Shown here one piece after another: positions 1-13,366 of a stretch of DNA of 64,000 nucleotides; position 1 is the stretch's first letter; each line of letters begins with the position of its first letter. The position numbers were made by a program, and so were the translations under genes. The DNA is from Sipunculus nudus (lineage: Eukaryota; Annelida; Sipuncula; Golfingiida; Sipunculidae). The notes under the pieces are model-generated. The model did no database searches. It was not told the origin of the DNA and saw nothing but the letters and a program-made list of their open reading frames with translations. The stretch spans positions 3,880,076 to 3,944,075 of the forward strand of contig CM049309.1 in assembly GCA_026874595.1 (NCBI GenBank), written 5' to 3'.

Positions 1-3000
1 TAGTATCCTTAAGTATGAATAAAATCTTTCAATGGAATTTAAAAAAAAATAGGGAAATGACTGCAAACACAAATTAAAATTTGAAACATATATTAGAACA
101 GCAGCATTCTCATCACGATCCCTGAGGGTTGAAAGTCGAATTTATCAGTAAATAATCTACCCCCTCCGATATGATAAAGGTCCTGTTGTCCACAGCATCC
201 TCTAAGAAGCACCTACTGTCCCTCACTGTCTTCAGTCCTCTCCGGCTAAGGGGGTAAGCGTATTGATCCCACTAACTGCGGAGACCCGTGTGGACGGTTT
301 TTCAGGAATAGCCCCCGCGAATTCCCAGTGCCCTATGGACGGCTCAGAACCGAATATTACCACATCTCCCTGATTGTGCTCCACGCTCACCATAAATAAA
401 ACAAGCACAGGAAGAGTTTTCAGATATTACAGTTTAATAATAATACTTGTCTCGATTTTATGAATCTATAGAATTCCGAGAATGTGTTTGTGTGTATAAA
501 ACGCATTATTATGTAATTTTAGCTAAATTTGACTAACCATAGTCCATGATCTTCCTAAATACTTTTTGGTTTCACGAAGAGATACGTAAATCCGCTGTAA
601 AATCGGGCTTCGTACAACTTACAAGTCCATGATCGCCTTGTTTCACTGAAACTGAGACAAGAATGACCGGGTTGCTAACGTGACGACAATAGCAACACCA
701 CCGATTCAATGACGTCAGGATGTTTTAATCTTCAAACGTTCTGCTGGTAATACGTAATACTGAGTGTTAAATGATGTCATGAATTTACCTTACAGAGTGA
801 ATGTGTTTGGGGGTTCATAGGGTGCTAAGTTACGGGCCCAGACCGCAGATGGCGACCCTGACGTAAACAGCAATTTTGTGACGTATTTTTCATCGGCATG
901 GGCGTAGACAACGTATTGCCACGTGGGTTTGATATGTGATGTAAGCACTGCATACGGAACAGAGACTGGGCCCTCTTATGATTTGCTGCTGCAAGCGTAT
1001 TGTTACGGACAGTATATTTAGAAAATAATAAAATACTGCAATGTATATTGTTTTTATTCATTTTGGAATATTTTAGTGAAATCACTGCAGAGTTGAGAGC
1101 AAACATATGTGCTGACAGATTTCATAACAAAGCAAATGACCTCGTACATTTCTTGGAAAAATAAAGAGAAAATATATTTAAAACAAGGATATATAATCGG
1201 ATTTGCGATTCGTTAGGTTCAAACGATCGATCTTCATAAAAATCAACTTTAAATGCTATACCTTGTTATATCTGAAAAAACTCAAATGACGTGTGATTGC
1301 TTCATTATAATCAAGTGTTATAGATGATGTTTGAATATATTTATTCACAGATCCGAGGGTGGGTATATTTTTTTTTTTTTTTTTTTTTTTTGCGAAAGGA
1401 CGGGTGGGGGGGGGGGGGGAGCAGTTCCCGAGACCAGGGAGCAGGCGGTCCTGGCATCTGGTGCACGCTGGCCGGAACGTTAACCAAAGAATGACTGGAA
1501 AATGTGGCATCGTGTCCCGGCTAAAATACAATATAATACAATAAGTGTTTAAAGAACACAGACACAAAGTCGGAGGATTATGTTGTGTATATACATTATA
1601 TAAGGATAAAGCAAACGTACGTAAGTTTCTCATGCACCGCGCGCGTGAATTTTCAAAGTGGATTCAAAATTGTCCCCGATCATATCAAATTTAAATAAAA
1701 AAAATATCATGAAATATATTAATTTAAGAAGCGGGTCGGCAATGATTTCTAGAAGAAGCGCCCAAGAAACCAAACTTTTTTTGGCCTAATGTTAACATTA
1801 AAAACACTGTTGAATATTAATTAAAAAAATTTAAAATATAATTCAAAAATTATATTAAAAAATGAAAATGTACATAACCGAGTCATGTGATGGTTTGTTT
1901 TTTTTTATGTTTTTATTGTCCCCGTTAAACACGACTGTTCTGCCACAAATGGACCGAACGGCTGATGAACGACCTGGACATAAATAAGGGGCCGTATAAG
2001 AATAATCGGTCTACCAAATCGTATTAAACAAGAGTTCAGTCTGGCTGTGGCCCAAATTACCTGAATCGCATCAAAAAAAGAAAATTGGCAGAATGACATT
2101 ATATTCTACAAGCTGTTTCAAACAGGTTTTCCAGGTTATTGGGGCCGTATAACAAATGGTTTATGGTGCCCGGGCTATCTCTGCCATTTAACACAGTGAA
2201 CGGCAGGAACCTTATTACAGGGTTTACTTCTGGGCCACATAACATGGTATTCATACTCGAAGTATAAAGGGGATTCACTTGGGCCATATAAGAAAGTATG
2301 CATCTGGGCCACATAACAAGATATTCACCTTGGCCATATAACAAAAGGTCCATCTCGGCCATATAACAGCGTATTCACACGGGCCATATCACGGAGTTTT
2401 CTTCTTAATTAAATAGCAATGTACTCACGTGGGCCATATTAAATCGGATTCACCGGGGTCGTATAAAAAGTTATTTTCCTCTGCCATAATATAAGGTGTC
2501 CAACTCGGCGTTATCATATGAAATTTACCCGCCACGTATAACATAGTATTATTTGGGCCATATAATAATGTTTACATAATGGCCAAATAACCTGGTATTC
2601 GTCTGCGCTGTATAAAAGGGACTCACTTAGGCCATATAAGAAAGTATGCATCTGGGCCACATAACAAGATATTCACCTTGGCCATATAACAAAAGGTCCA
2701 TCTCGACCATATAACAGCGTATTCACACGGGCCATATCAAGGGGTTTTCTTCTTAGTTAAATAACAATGTACCCACGTGGGCCATATAACATGTATTCAC
2801 CGGGATCGTATAAAAAGAAAGTTTCCTTGGCCATATATTAAGAAATCCATCTCGGCTTATCATATGGTATTCACCCGCCACGTATAATATAGTATTAATA
2901 AGGACCATATAATAATATTTTCATGAGGGCCATATATAATAACATGGTATTCGTCCGCTCCGTATAACAAAGTATCCAAATGGGCCATATAACAACGTCT

Positions 3001-3232
3001 CAATCTGGACCATGTAACAGGGTATTTGTTTTGGCCATATACCAAGGAATTCATCGGGGCCGTGTAATAAGATTTTCACTAGGGCCAGTATTTTAAGTTT
3101 AATTTCGGGCAATATATCAGGGTATCAACAGGATGGCCAAGCCGGAAATAATGAAATGTTGGATTTCTCCGTATAAAAGTGTCGGAATTGGACATGTCAG
3201 GAAGTTCTCCCTTGGCTACCACAAGATGTCCG
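1..3232. repeat. 3.24-kb tandem unit, copy 1
   Basis: First of four head-to-tail copies. The unit start (TAGTATCCTTAAGTATGA) recurs at 3233, 6474 and 13367. The left two thirds are single-copy within the unit and include a poly-T/poly-G stretch near 1371-1419; the right third is a 25-bp minisatellite. The array probably continues left of the window, since base 1 is already inside it. Short minus-strand reading frames recur in each copy but sit in repeat DNA, have no coding features and are not called genes. Over the first ~1 kb this copy resembles copy 4 more than copies 2 and 3. Confidence 0.93.
1975..3200. repeat. 25-bp minisatellite of copy 1
   Basis: Tandem 25-bp units with the core GGCCATATAACA followed by a GTATTCAC-like half. 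About 45 to 50 degenerate units. A 348-bp higher-order block is present twice (compare 2283 with 2631). Because 25 is not a multiple of three, open frames across it shift between repeats. Confidence 0.9.
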
Positions 3233-6200
3233 TAGTATCCTTAAGTATGAATAAAATCTTTCAATGGAATTTAAAAAAAAATAGGGAAATGACTGCAAAC
3301 ACAAATTAAAATTTGAAACATATATTAGAACAGCAGCATTCTCATCACGATCCCTGAGGGTTGAAAGTCGAATTTATCAGTAAATAATCTACCCCCTCCG
3401 ATATGATAAAGGTCCTGTTGTCCACAGCATCCTCTAAGAAGCACCTACTGTCCCTCACTGTCTTCAGTCCTCTCCGGCTAAGGGGGTAAGCGTATTGATC
3501 CCACTAACTGCGGAGATCCGTCCGGACGGTTTTTCAGGAATAGCCCCCCGCGAATTCCGTGTGACCTATGGACGGCTCACAACCGAATATTACCACATCT
3601 CCCTGATTGTGCTCCACACTCACCATAAACAAAACAAACACAGGAAGAGAATTGAGATATTGCAGTTTCATAATAATAATTATCTCGATTTTCTGAATCT
3701 ATAGAATTCCGAGAATGTGTTTGTGTGTATAAAACGCATTATTATGTAATTTTAGCTACATTTGACTAACCTTAGTCCATGATCTTCCTTATTACTTTTT
3801 TTTCACGAAGAGATACGTAAATCCGCTGTAAAATCGGGCTTCGTACAACTTACAAGTCCATGATCGCCTTGTTTCACTGAAAATGAGACAAGAATGACCG
3901 GGTTGCTAACGTGACGACAATAGCAACACCACCGATTCTATGACGTCATGATGTTTTAATCTTCAAACGTTCGGTTAGTAATACGTAATACTGAGTGTTA
4001 AATGATGTCACTAATTTTACATTGCAGAGTGAATGTGTTTGGGGGTTCATAGGGTGCTTAGTTACGAGCCCAGACCGCAGATAGCGACACCTGACGTAAA
4101 CAGCAATTTTGTGACGTATTTTTCATCGGCATGGGCGTAGACAACGTATTGCCGCGTGGGTTTGTTATGTGATGTGAGGATTGCATGCGGAACAGAGACT
4201 GGGCCCTGTTATGATTTGCTGCTGCAAGCGTATTGTTACGGACAGTATATTTAGAAAATAACAAAATACTGCAATGTATATTGTTTTTATTCATTTTGGA
4301 ATATTTTAGTGAAATCACTGCAGAGTTGAGAGCAAACATATGTGCTGACAGATTTCATAACAAAGCAAATGACCTCGTACATTTCTTGGAAAAATAAAGA
4401 GAAAATATATTTAAAACAAGGATATATAATCGGATTTGCGATTCGGTAGGTTAAAACGATCGACCTTCATAAAAATCAACTTTAAATGCTATACCTTGTT
4501 ATATCTGAAAAAACTCAAATGACGTGTGATTGCTTCATTATAATCAAGTGTTATAGATGATGTTTGAATATATTTATTCACAGATCCGAGGGTGGGTATA
4601 ATTTTTTTTTTTTTTTTTTTTTTTTTTTGCGAAAGGACGGGTGGGGGGGGGGGGGGGGGAGCAGTTCCCGAGACCAGGGAGCAGGCGGTCCTGGCATCTG
4701 GTGCACGCTGGCCGGAACGTTAACCAAAGAATGACTGGAAAATGTGGTATCGTGTCCCGGCTAAAATACAATATAATACAATAAGTGTTTAAAGAACACA
4801 GACACAAAGTCGGAGGATTATGTTGTGTATATACATTATATAAGGATAAAGCAAACGTACATTAGTTTCTCATGCACCGCGCGCGTGAATTTTCAAAGTG
4901 GATTCAAAATTGTCCCCGATCATATCAAATTTAAATAAAAAAAATATCATAAAATATATTAATTTAAGAAGCGGGTCGGCAATGATTTCTAGAAGAAGCG
5001 CCCAAGAAACCAAACTTTTTTTTGGCCTAATGTTAACATAAAAAACACTGTTGAATATTTATTAAAAAAAATTTAAAATATAAATAAAAAAATATATTAA
5101 AAAAATGAAAATGTACATAACCGAGTCATGTGATGGGTTGTTTTTTTTATGTTTTTATTGTCCCCGTTAAACACGACTGTTCTGCCACAAATGGACCGAA
5201 CGGCTGATGAACGACCTGGACATAAATAAGGGGCCGTATAAGAATAATCGGTCTACCAAATCGTATTAAACAAGAGATCAGTCTGGCTGTGGCCCAAATT
5301 ACCTGAATCACATCAAAAAAGAAAATTGGCAGAATGACATTATATTCTACAAGCTGTTTCAAACAGGTTTTCCAGGTTATTAGGGCCGTATAACAAATGG
5401 TTTATGGTGCCCGGGCTATCTCTGCCATTTAACACAGTGATCGGCAGGAACCTTATTACAGGGTTTACTTCTGGGCCACATAACATGGTATTCATACTCG
5501 AAGTAAAAAAGAGATTCACTTGGGCCATATAAGAAAGTATGCATCTGGGCCACATAACAAGATATTCACCTTGGCCATATAACAAAAGGTCCATCTCGGC
5601 CATATAACAGCGTATTCACACGGGCCATTTCACGGAGTTTTCTTCTTAATTAAATAGCAATGTACTCACGTGGGCCATATAAAATCGGATTCACCGGGGT
5701 CGTATAAAAAGTTAGTTTCCTCTGCCATAATATAAGGTGTCCAACTCGGCGTTATCATATGAAATTCACCCGCCACGTATAACATAGTATTATTTGGGCC
5801 ATATAATAATGTTTACATAATGGCCAAATAACCTGGTATTCGTCTGCGCTGTATAAAAGGGACTCACTTAGGCCATATAAGAAAGTATGCATCTGGGCCA
5901 CATAACAAGATATTCACCTTGGCCATATAACAAAAGGTCCATCTCGACCATATAACAGCGTATTCACACGGGCCATATCAAGGGGTTTTCTTCTTAGTTA
6001 AATAACAATGTACCCACGTGGGCCATATAACATGTATTCACCGGGATCGTATAAAAAGAAAGTTTCCTTGGCCATATATTAAGAAATCCATCTCGGCTTA
6101 TCATATGGTATTCACCCGCCACGTATAATATAGTATTAATAAGGACCATATAATAATATTTTCATGAGGGCCATATATAATAACATGGTATTCGTCCGCT

Positions 6201-6473
6201 CCGTATAACAAAGTATCCAAATGGGCCATATAACAACGTCTCAATCTGGACCATGTAACAGGGTATTTGTTTTGGCCATATACCAAGGAATTCACCGGGG
6301 CCGTGTAATAAGATTTTCACTAGGGCCAGTATTTTAAGTTTAATTTCGGGCAATATATCAGGGTATCAACAGGATGGCCGAGCCGGAAGTAATGAAATGT
6401 CGGACTTCTCCGTATAAAAGTGTCGGAATTGGACATGTCAGGAAGTTCTCCCTTGGCTACCACAAGATGTCCG
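3233..6473. repeat. 3.24-kb tandem unit, copy 2
   Basis: Nearly identical to copies 1 and 3, 3241 bp long. It shares private variants with copy 3, for example GAGATCCGTCCGGACGG near 3512 where copies 1 and 4 read GAGACCCGTGTGGACGG. Its poly-T/poly-G stretch (about 4602-4659) differs in length from the other copies. Confidence 0.93.
5220..6440. repeat. 25-bp minisatellite of copy 2
   Basis: Same organisation as in copy 1, with two 348-bp higher-order blocks. Confidence 0.9.
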
Positions 6474-8720
6474 TAGTATCCTTAAGTATGAATAAAATCT
6501 TTCAATGGAATTTAAAAAAAAATAGGGAAATGACTGCAAACACAAATTAAAATTTGAAACATATATTAGAACAGCAGCATTCTCATCACGATCCCTGAGG
6601 GTTGAAAGTCGAATTTATCAGTAAATAATCTACCCCCTCCGATATGATAAAGGTCCTGTTGTCCACAGCATCCTCTAAGAAGCACCTACTGTCCCTCACT
6701 GTCTTCAGTCCTCTCCTGCTAAGGGGGTAAGCGTATTGATCCCACTAACTGCGGAGATCCGTCCGGACGGTTTTTCAGGAATAGCCCCCCGCGAATTCCG
6801 TGTGACCTATGGACGGCTCACAACCGAATATTACCACATCTCCCTGATTGTGCTCCACACTCACCATAAACAAAACAAACACAGGAAGAGAATTGAGATA
6901 TTGCAGTTTCATAATAATACTTATCTCGATTTTCTGAATCTATAGAATTCCGAGAATGTGTTTGTGTGTATAAAACGCAATATTATGTAATTTTAGCTAC
7001 ATTTGACTAACCGTAGTCCATGATCTTCCTTAATACTTTTTTTTTCACGAAGAGATACGTAAATCCGCTGTAAAATCGGGCTTCGTACAACTTACAAGTC
7101 CATGATCGCCTTGTTTCACTGAAAATGAGACAAGAATGACCGGGTTGCTAACGTGACGACAATAGCAACACCACCGATTCTATGACGTCATGATGTTTTA
7201 ATCTTCAAACGTTCGGTTAGTAATACGTAATACTGAGTGTTAAATGATGTCACTAATTTTACATTGCAGAGTGAATGTGTTTGGGGGTTCATAGGGTGCT
7301 TAGTTACGAGCCCAGACCGCAGATAGCGACACCTGACGTAAACAGCAATTTTGTGACGTATTTTTCATCGGCATGGGCGTAGACAACGTATTGCCGCGTG
7401 GGTTTGTTATGTGATGTGAGGATTGCATGCGGAACAGAGACTGGGCCCTGTTATGATTTGCTGCTGCAAGCGTATTGTTACGGACAGTATATTTAGAAAA
7501 TAACAAAATACTGCAATGTATATTGTTTTTATTCATTTTGGAATATTTTAGTGAAATCACTGCAGAGTTGAGAGCAAACATATGTGCTGACAGATTTCAT
7601 AACAAAGCAAATGACCTCGTACATTTCTTGGAAAAATAAAGAGAAAATATATTTAAAACAAGGATATATAATCGGATTTGCGATTCGTTAGGTTCAAACG
7701 ATCGATCTTCATAAAAATCAACTTTAAATGCAATAAAAATGCAAAAAAGTGTTATAGATGATGTTTGAATATATTCATTCACAGATCCGAGGGTGGGTAT
7801 GATTTTTTTTTTTTTTCCGAAAGGACGGGTGGGGGGTGGGGGGGGGTGGGGGAGCAGTTCCCGAGACCAGGGAGCAGGCGGTCCTGGCATCTGGTGCACG
7901 CTGGCCGGAACGTTAACCAAAGAATGACTGGAAAATGTGGCATCGTGTCCCGGCTAAAATACAATATAATACAATAAGTGTTTGAAGAAAAGAACACAGA
8001 CACAAAGTCGGAGGATTATGTTGTGTATATACATTATATAAGAATAAAGCAAACGTACGTTAGTTTTTCATGCACCGCGCGCGGGAATTTTCAAAGTGGA
8101 TTCAAAATTGTCCCCGATCATATCAAATTTAAATAAAAAAAATATCATGAAATATATTAATTTAAGAAGCGGGTCGGCAATGATTTCTAGAAGAGGCGCC
8201 CAAGAAACCAAACTTTTTTTGGCCTAATGTTAACATTAAAAACACTGTTGAATATTTATTAACAAGTGACCCATGGGTCATGACGCTCAGCTGACTGGGA
8301 AGAGATTCGCTAAAGGAAATTTTATCATCAGAATGGTAGTATATACCCATTCAACTGAAGCATCAAACAGATTAACCAACAGGCCAAGATTTAGTCTGTA
8401 TTTATATATCTCAAAAATAGAGAAAAAATGTGTAAACTTTAAAAACTAGAATACGGGTAGCCGACAAGTGACTACGTGTATCCGCCAAAATCAGAGTGGA
8501 ACGGTTGAAGTGAAGCATGGATTGAGTGGCAAGGGGAAATAGAGTAAGGTATGTTGCATATTAGCATGGATGTCTGGAGCCTAAATGTGTATGTAGGTTG
8601 TTCCACCTACCACAAATCCAGAAAGCTGTCCAAGTTGTATACATATGCAAAATTTTAGGCAGAAAAGTCAAACCACTACATGTATATGAGTGATTTTAGC
8701 CGACGGCAGACAAACAGACA

Positions 8721-9400
8721 GACGCTGTGCAAAAATGGTTGCAGGTGGCCCCTCCAGTTTTGTGTATGATAAAGACCTATGTGAGATCTATACACATGGA
8801 AAATTTTGGCCCAATCGTTCAAACGTTCCCGAGATATGAGCTCGGATGTCTGCAGCATAAACTAGAATGTAGGTGGCGCCACCTGTCATTAAATCAAGAA
8901 AGCTATCCAGGATGTATAAAACTGCAAAATTTTAGGCAGATATGTCAAACCACTGCCGAGATATGAGTGACATTATCCCATAGCAAAAAACAGACAGACG
9001 CTGTGCAAAAATGGTTGCAGGTGGCGCCACCAGTTTTGCGTATGATAAAGAGCTATGTGATATCTATACACATGCAAAATTTTGACCCAATCGGTCAAAC
9101 GGTTCCTGAGATATGAGCTTGGATGTGATCAGCGTGAACGTGAATGTAGGTGGCGCCATCTGTCATAAAATCCAGAAAGCTATCCTGGATGTATATGCAT
9201 GCCGAATTTCAGGTGAATTAGTCAATTCACTGCAGAGATATGAGTGATTTTAACCCAAGGCAGATGAACAGATGGACACTGTGCAAACATGGTTACAGGT
9301 GGCGCCACCATTTTTGTGTATGTTATAAAGCAATCCAAGGGCTACATTTGTATAAATTTTATTTCCTGATTGGTCAAACTGTTCCCGAGATATGAGGGTT
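8721..9400. repeat. ~277-bp tandem repeat inside the element
   Basis: The marker GACGCTGTGC (or GACACTGTGC) occurs at 8721, 8997 and 9275, each followed by AAAAATGGTTGCAGGTGG or a variant. About 2.5 to 3 units. Confidence 0.85.
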
Positions 9401-9548
9401 TATGTGTGGATCAGACGCACAAATGGACGCTGGAGAGAGGGGAAAGGTCAGAGGTCAACACAAATTGGTTGATCGGAGGAACCCGGTCAAAAACATAGTA
9501 TCTGCAAAACTTCGTTTTGGAGGATACAAAAATACAGGTGGCTCCACC

Positions 9549-11500
9549 AGTCTGCAGAAACTAATAAAAACACTTAATGGTCAATATCCATGCAAAGAAT
9601 CATGGTGATCTCTGCATTAGTTGTTCAGATACTTCAGCTTTTGTATCAAATTGTCCATTATTCTGAGGGATACTTCAGAGTCCTATAGCTTGAAGGATAT
9701 GGGTAACAGAGACCTAATTTCAAGTTTCCACAGGCACTCTTCATGGGCCTCCTTGTATGACAAGAATGAAGTTTCTACGTCCAGTTGTTGCAATTTGTAC
9801 CCTGTTGACAGATAACAACATCTTTAAAGGTCTCAAAAAAAAGAGAAAAAAAATTCGTAAAAATTTGAAAAAAATAGAGGTGGCGCACCCAGTCTGCAGA
9901 AACTGATGGAACAGCTCATGATCCATATGTATGCCGAAAATCATGACCATCAGTGTTGTAGTTATTGAGATATTGAAGATTTTGTATGAAATTTTTGACT
10001 ACTCTGGGGGGTACTTTGGGGCTCCATAGCTCTAGGGTTGGGTAACAAAGACCTAATTTCTGGTTTCCATGGAGACTTTTCATAGGTCTTTCTCAGTGTT
10101 TCGAGAATGAAGATTCTAGGTCCAGTTGTTACGATTTGTGCCACGCTAACAGATGACAGCATCCTTAAAGGTCTCAAAAATAGAGGAAAAAATCGTTAAA
10201 AAAAACCGAACAAATACAGGTTGTGCCACCAGTCTGCAAGAACTGATGAAACACTTCTTGATCAATATGTATGCCAAAAATCATGACCATCAGTGATGTA
10301 GTTATTGAGATATTGAAGTTTTTGTATGAAATTTTTGACTACTCTGGGGGGTACTTTGGGGCCCCATATCTCGATGGATATGGGTAACAGAGACCTAATT
10401 TCTTGTTTCCATGGAGACTTTTCATAGGTCTCTCAGTGTGTCAAGAATGAAGATTCTAGGTGCAGTCGTTACGATTTATGCGACGTTTACAGATGACAGC
10501 ATCCTTAAAGGTCTCAAAAATAGAGGAAGAAATCGTAAAAAAAATCAAACAATAAAGGTGGCGCCACCAGTCTGCAGGAACTGATGATACATCTAATGAT
10601 CAATATGTATGCCGAATATTATGACCATCAGTGATGTAGTTATTGAGATATTGAAGTTTTTGTATGAAATTTTTGACTACTCTGGGGGGGGGGGGTACTT
10701 TGGGGCCCAATAGCTCAAAGGATATGGGTAACAGAGACCTTATTTCTGGTTTCCAAGGAGATTTTTCAGGGACCTCTCAGTGCGGCAAGAATTAAGATTC
10801 TAGGTCCAGTCGTTACGATTTGTGCCACGCTAACAGATGACAGCATCCTTAAAGGTCTCAAAAATAGAGGAAAAAATCGTGAAAAATCGAACAATACAGG
10901 TGGCGCCACCAGTCTGCAGGAACTGATGGAACATCTCATAATCAATATGTTTGCCAAAAATCATGACCATCAGTGATGTAGTTATTGAGATATTGAAGTT
11001 TTTGTATGAAATTTTTTACTACTCTGGGGGGTACTTTGGGGCCTCATAGCTGCAAGGATATGGGTAACAGAGACCTAATTTCTGGTTTCCATGGAGACTT
11101 TATAGGTCTCTCAGTGTGTCGAGAATGAAGATTCTAGGTCCAGTCGTTACGATTTGTGCCTTGTTAACAGATGTTCACATTTTTAAAGGTATCAAAAATA
11201 GAGAAAAAAATTCGTAAAAAATCGAAAAATACAGGTGGCGCCACCAGTCCTCAGGAAGTGATGGAACATCTCATGATCAATATGTATGCCAAAAATCATG
11301 ACCATCAGTCAAGTAGTTAATGAGATATTGAAGTTTTTGTATGAATTTTTTTACTTTTCTGGGGGGTACTTTGGGGCCCCATAGCTGGAAGGATATGGGT
11401 AACAGAGACCTAATTTCTGGTTTCCAAGGAGATTTTTCATTGACCTCTCAGAATGTAAAGTTACAAGATTCTAAGTCCAGCGGTTACGATTTGTGCCAGG
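9549..11500. repeat. ~339-bp tandem repeat inside the element
   Basis: The marker AGTCTGCAG and close variants occur at 9549, 9891, 10231, 10569, 10911 and 11246 (spacing 335-342 bp), giving about six units. Many units start with the perfect 12-bp palindrome GGTGGCGCCACC (10557, 10899, 11234). Two diverged units of the same family lie in PEX3 intron 10. Confidence 0.9.
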
Positions 11501-11508
11501 TTAACGCA

Positions 11509-11563
11509 CAGACGGACAGACGGACAGACGGACGGACGGACAGACGGACAGACGGAAGACGGA
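11509..11563. repeat. GACGGACA simple repeat
   Basis: Short run of GACGGACAGACGG-type units just before the 3' hairpin of the element. The same arrangement in shorter form precedes the hairpins at 35297 and 43857. Confidence 0.85.
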
Positions 11564-11579
11564 CAAAGAGTGATTGCTA

Positions 11580-11611
11580 TAGCTCAGCATGACTGAAAGT
11601 CAGCTGAGCTA
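11580..11611 (+). other. 3'-terminal hairpin of the element
   Basis: Inverted arms TAGCTCAGCATGACT and AGTCAGCTGAGCTA with a 3-base loop and one bulge, followed by poly-A. The same hairpin closes the copies ending at 35297 and 43857. Confidence 0.8.
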
Positions 11612-11764
11612 AAAAAAATTAAAAATATAATTAAAAAATTATATTAAAAAAAATGAAAATGTACATAACCGAGTCATGTGATGGGTTGTTTTTTCATGTT
11701 TTTATTGTCCCCGTTAAACACGACTGTTCTGCCACAAATGGACCGAACGGCTGATGAACGACCT

Positions 11765-13335
11765 GGACATAAATAAGGGGACGTATAAGAATAATCGGTC
11801 TACCAAATCGTATTAAACAAGAGTTCAGTCTGGCTGTGGTCCAAATTACCTGAATCGCATCAAAAAAAAAATTGACAGAAAGACATTATATTCTACAGGC
11901 TGTTTCAAACAGGGTTTCCAGGTTATTGGGGCCGTATAACAAATGGTTTATGGTGCCCGGGCTATCTCTGCCATTTAACACAGTGATCGGCAGGAACCTT
12001 ATTACAGGGTTTACTTCTGGGCCACATAACATGGTATTCATACTCGAAGTATAAAAGGGATTCACTTGGGCCATATAAGAAAGTATGCATCTTGGCCACA
12101 CAACAAGAAATTCACCTTGGCCATATAACAAAAGGTTCATCGCGGCCATATAACAGCGTATTCACACGGGCCATATCACGGAGTTTTCTTCTTAGTTAAA
12201 TAGCAATGTACTCACGTGGGCCATATAAAATCGGATTCAACGGGGTCGTATAAAAAGTTAGTTTCCTCTGCCCTAATATAAGGTGTCCAACTCGGCGTTA
12301 TCATATGGAATTCACCCGCCACGTATAACATAGTATTATTTGGGCCATATAATAATGTTCACATAAGGGCCATATGACCTGGTATTTGTCCGCGCTGTAT
12401 AAAAGGGATTCACTTGGGACATATAAGAAAGTATGCATCTGGGCCACATAACAAGATATTCACCTTGGCCATATAACAAAAGGTCCATCTCGGCCATATA
12501 ACAGCTTTTTCTCACGGGCCATATCACGGAGTTTTCTTCTTAGTTAAATAGCAATGTACTCACGTGGGCCATATAAAATCGGATTCAGCGGGGTCGTATA
12601 AAAAGTTAGTTTCCTCTGCCATAATATAAGGTGTCCAACTCGGCGTTATCATATGGAATTCACCCGCCATGTATAACATAGTATTATTTGGGCCAAATAA
12701 TAATGTTTACATAAGGGCCATATAACCTGGTATTCGTCCGCGCTGTATAAAAGGGACTCACTTGGGCCATATAAGAAAGTATGCATCTGGGCCACATAAC
12801 AAGATATTCACCTTGGCCATATAACAAGGTTTCAATCTCGGCCATACAACAGCGTATTAACACGGGCCATATCAAGGGGTTTTCTTCTTAGTTAAATAAC
12901 GATGTACCCACGTGGGCCATATAACATGTATTCACCGGGGTCGTATAAAAAAAAGTTTCCTTGGCCATATATTAAGAATTCCATCTCGGCTTATCATATG
13001 GTATTCACCCGCCACGTATAATATAGTATTAATAAGGACCATATAATAATATTTTCATGAGGGCCATATATAATAACATGGTATTCGTCCGCTCCGTATA
13101 ACAAAGTATCCAAATGGGCCATATAACAACGTCTCAATCTGGACCATGTAACAGGGTATTTGTTTTGGCCATATACCAAGGAATTCATCGGGGCCGTGTA
13201 ATAAGATTTTCACTAGGGCCAGTATTTTAAGTTTAATTTCGGGCAATATATCAGGGTATCAACAGGATGGCCGAGCCGGAAATAATGAAATGTTGGATTT
13301 CTCCGTATAAAAGTGTCGGAATTGGACATGTCAGG
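11765..13335. repeat. 25-bp minisatellite of copy 3, three higher-order blocks
   Basis: Same 25-bp array, but the 348-bp block occurs three times: the marker GCCATATAAG or its variant falls at 12070, 12418 and 12766, exactly 348 bp apart. This is one block more than copies 1 and 2. Confidence 0.9.
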
Positions 13336-13366
13336 AAGTTCTCCCTTGGCTACCACAAGATGTCCG

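Larger units (their letters stand above)
8263..11610 (+). mobile_element. Hairpin-ended mobile element (Helentron-like), 3.35 kb
   Basis: Inserted cleanly in an A/T-rich site of copy 3; copies 1 and 2 give the empty site. The 5' end reads CAAGTGACCCATGGGTCA then GCTCAGCTGACT; the 3' end carries an imperfect hairpin whose arm is the same GCTCAGCTGACT motif inverted, then poly-A. No target duplication is visible, but the A/T target makes this uncertain. Interior: a ~277-bp tandem array, a ~339-bp tandem array and a GACGGACA simple repeat. No transposase or Rep-helicase reading frame is visible, so it is non-autonomous. Assignment to the Helentron/HINE group rests on the hairpin, the shared inverted motif and lack of a target duplication, and is inference. 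Confidence 0.8.
6474..13366. repeat. 3.24-kb tandem unit, copy 3, interrupted
   Basis: Same unit as copies 1 and 2, but 6893 bp long. The excess is a 3.35-kb inserted element (8263-11610) plus one extra 348-bp block in the minisatellite. It has also lost roughly 45 bp around 7730-7755 relative to copy 2. Sequence on both sides of the insertion matches the uninterrupted copies. Confidence 0.92.
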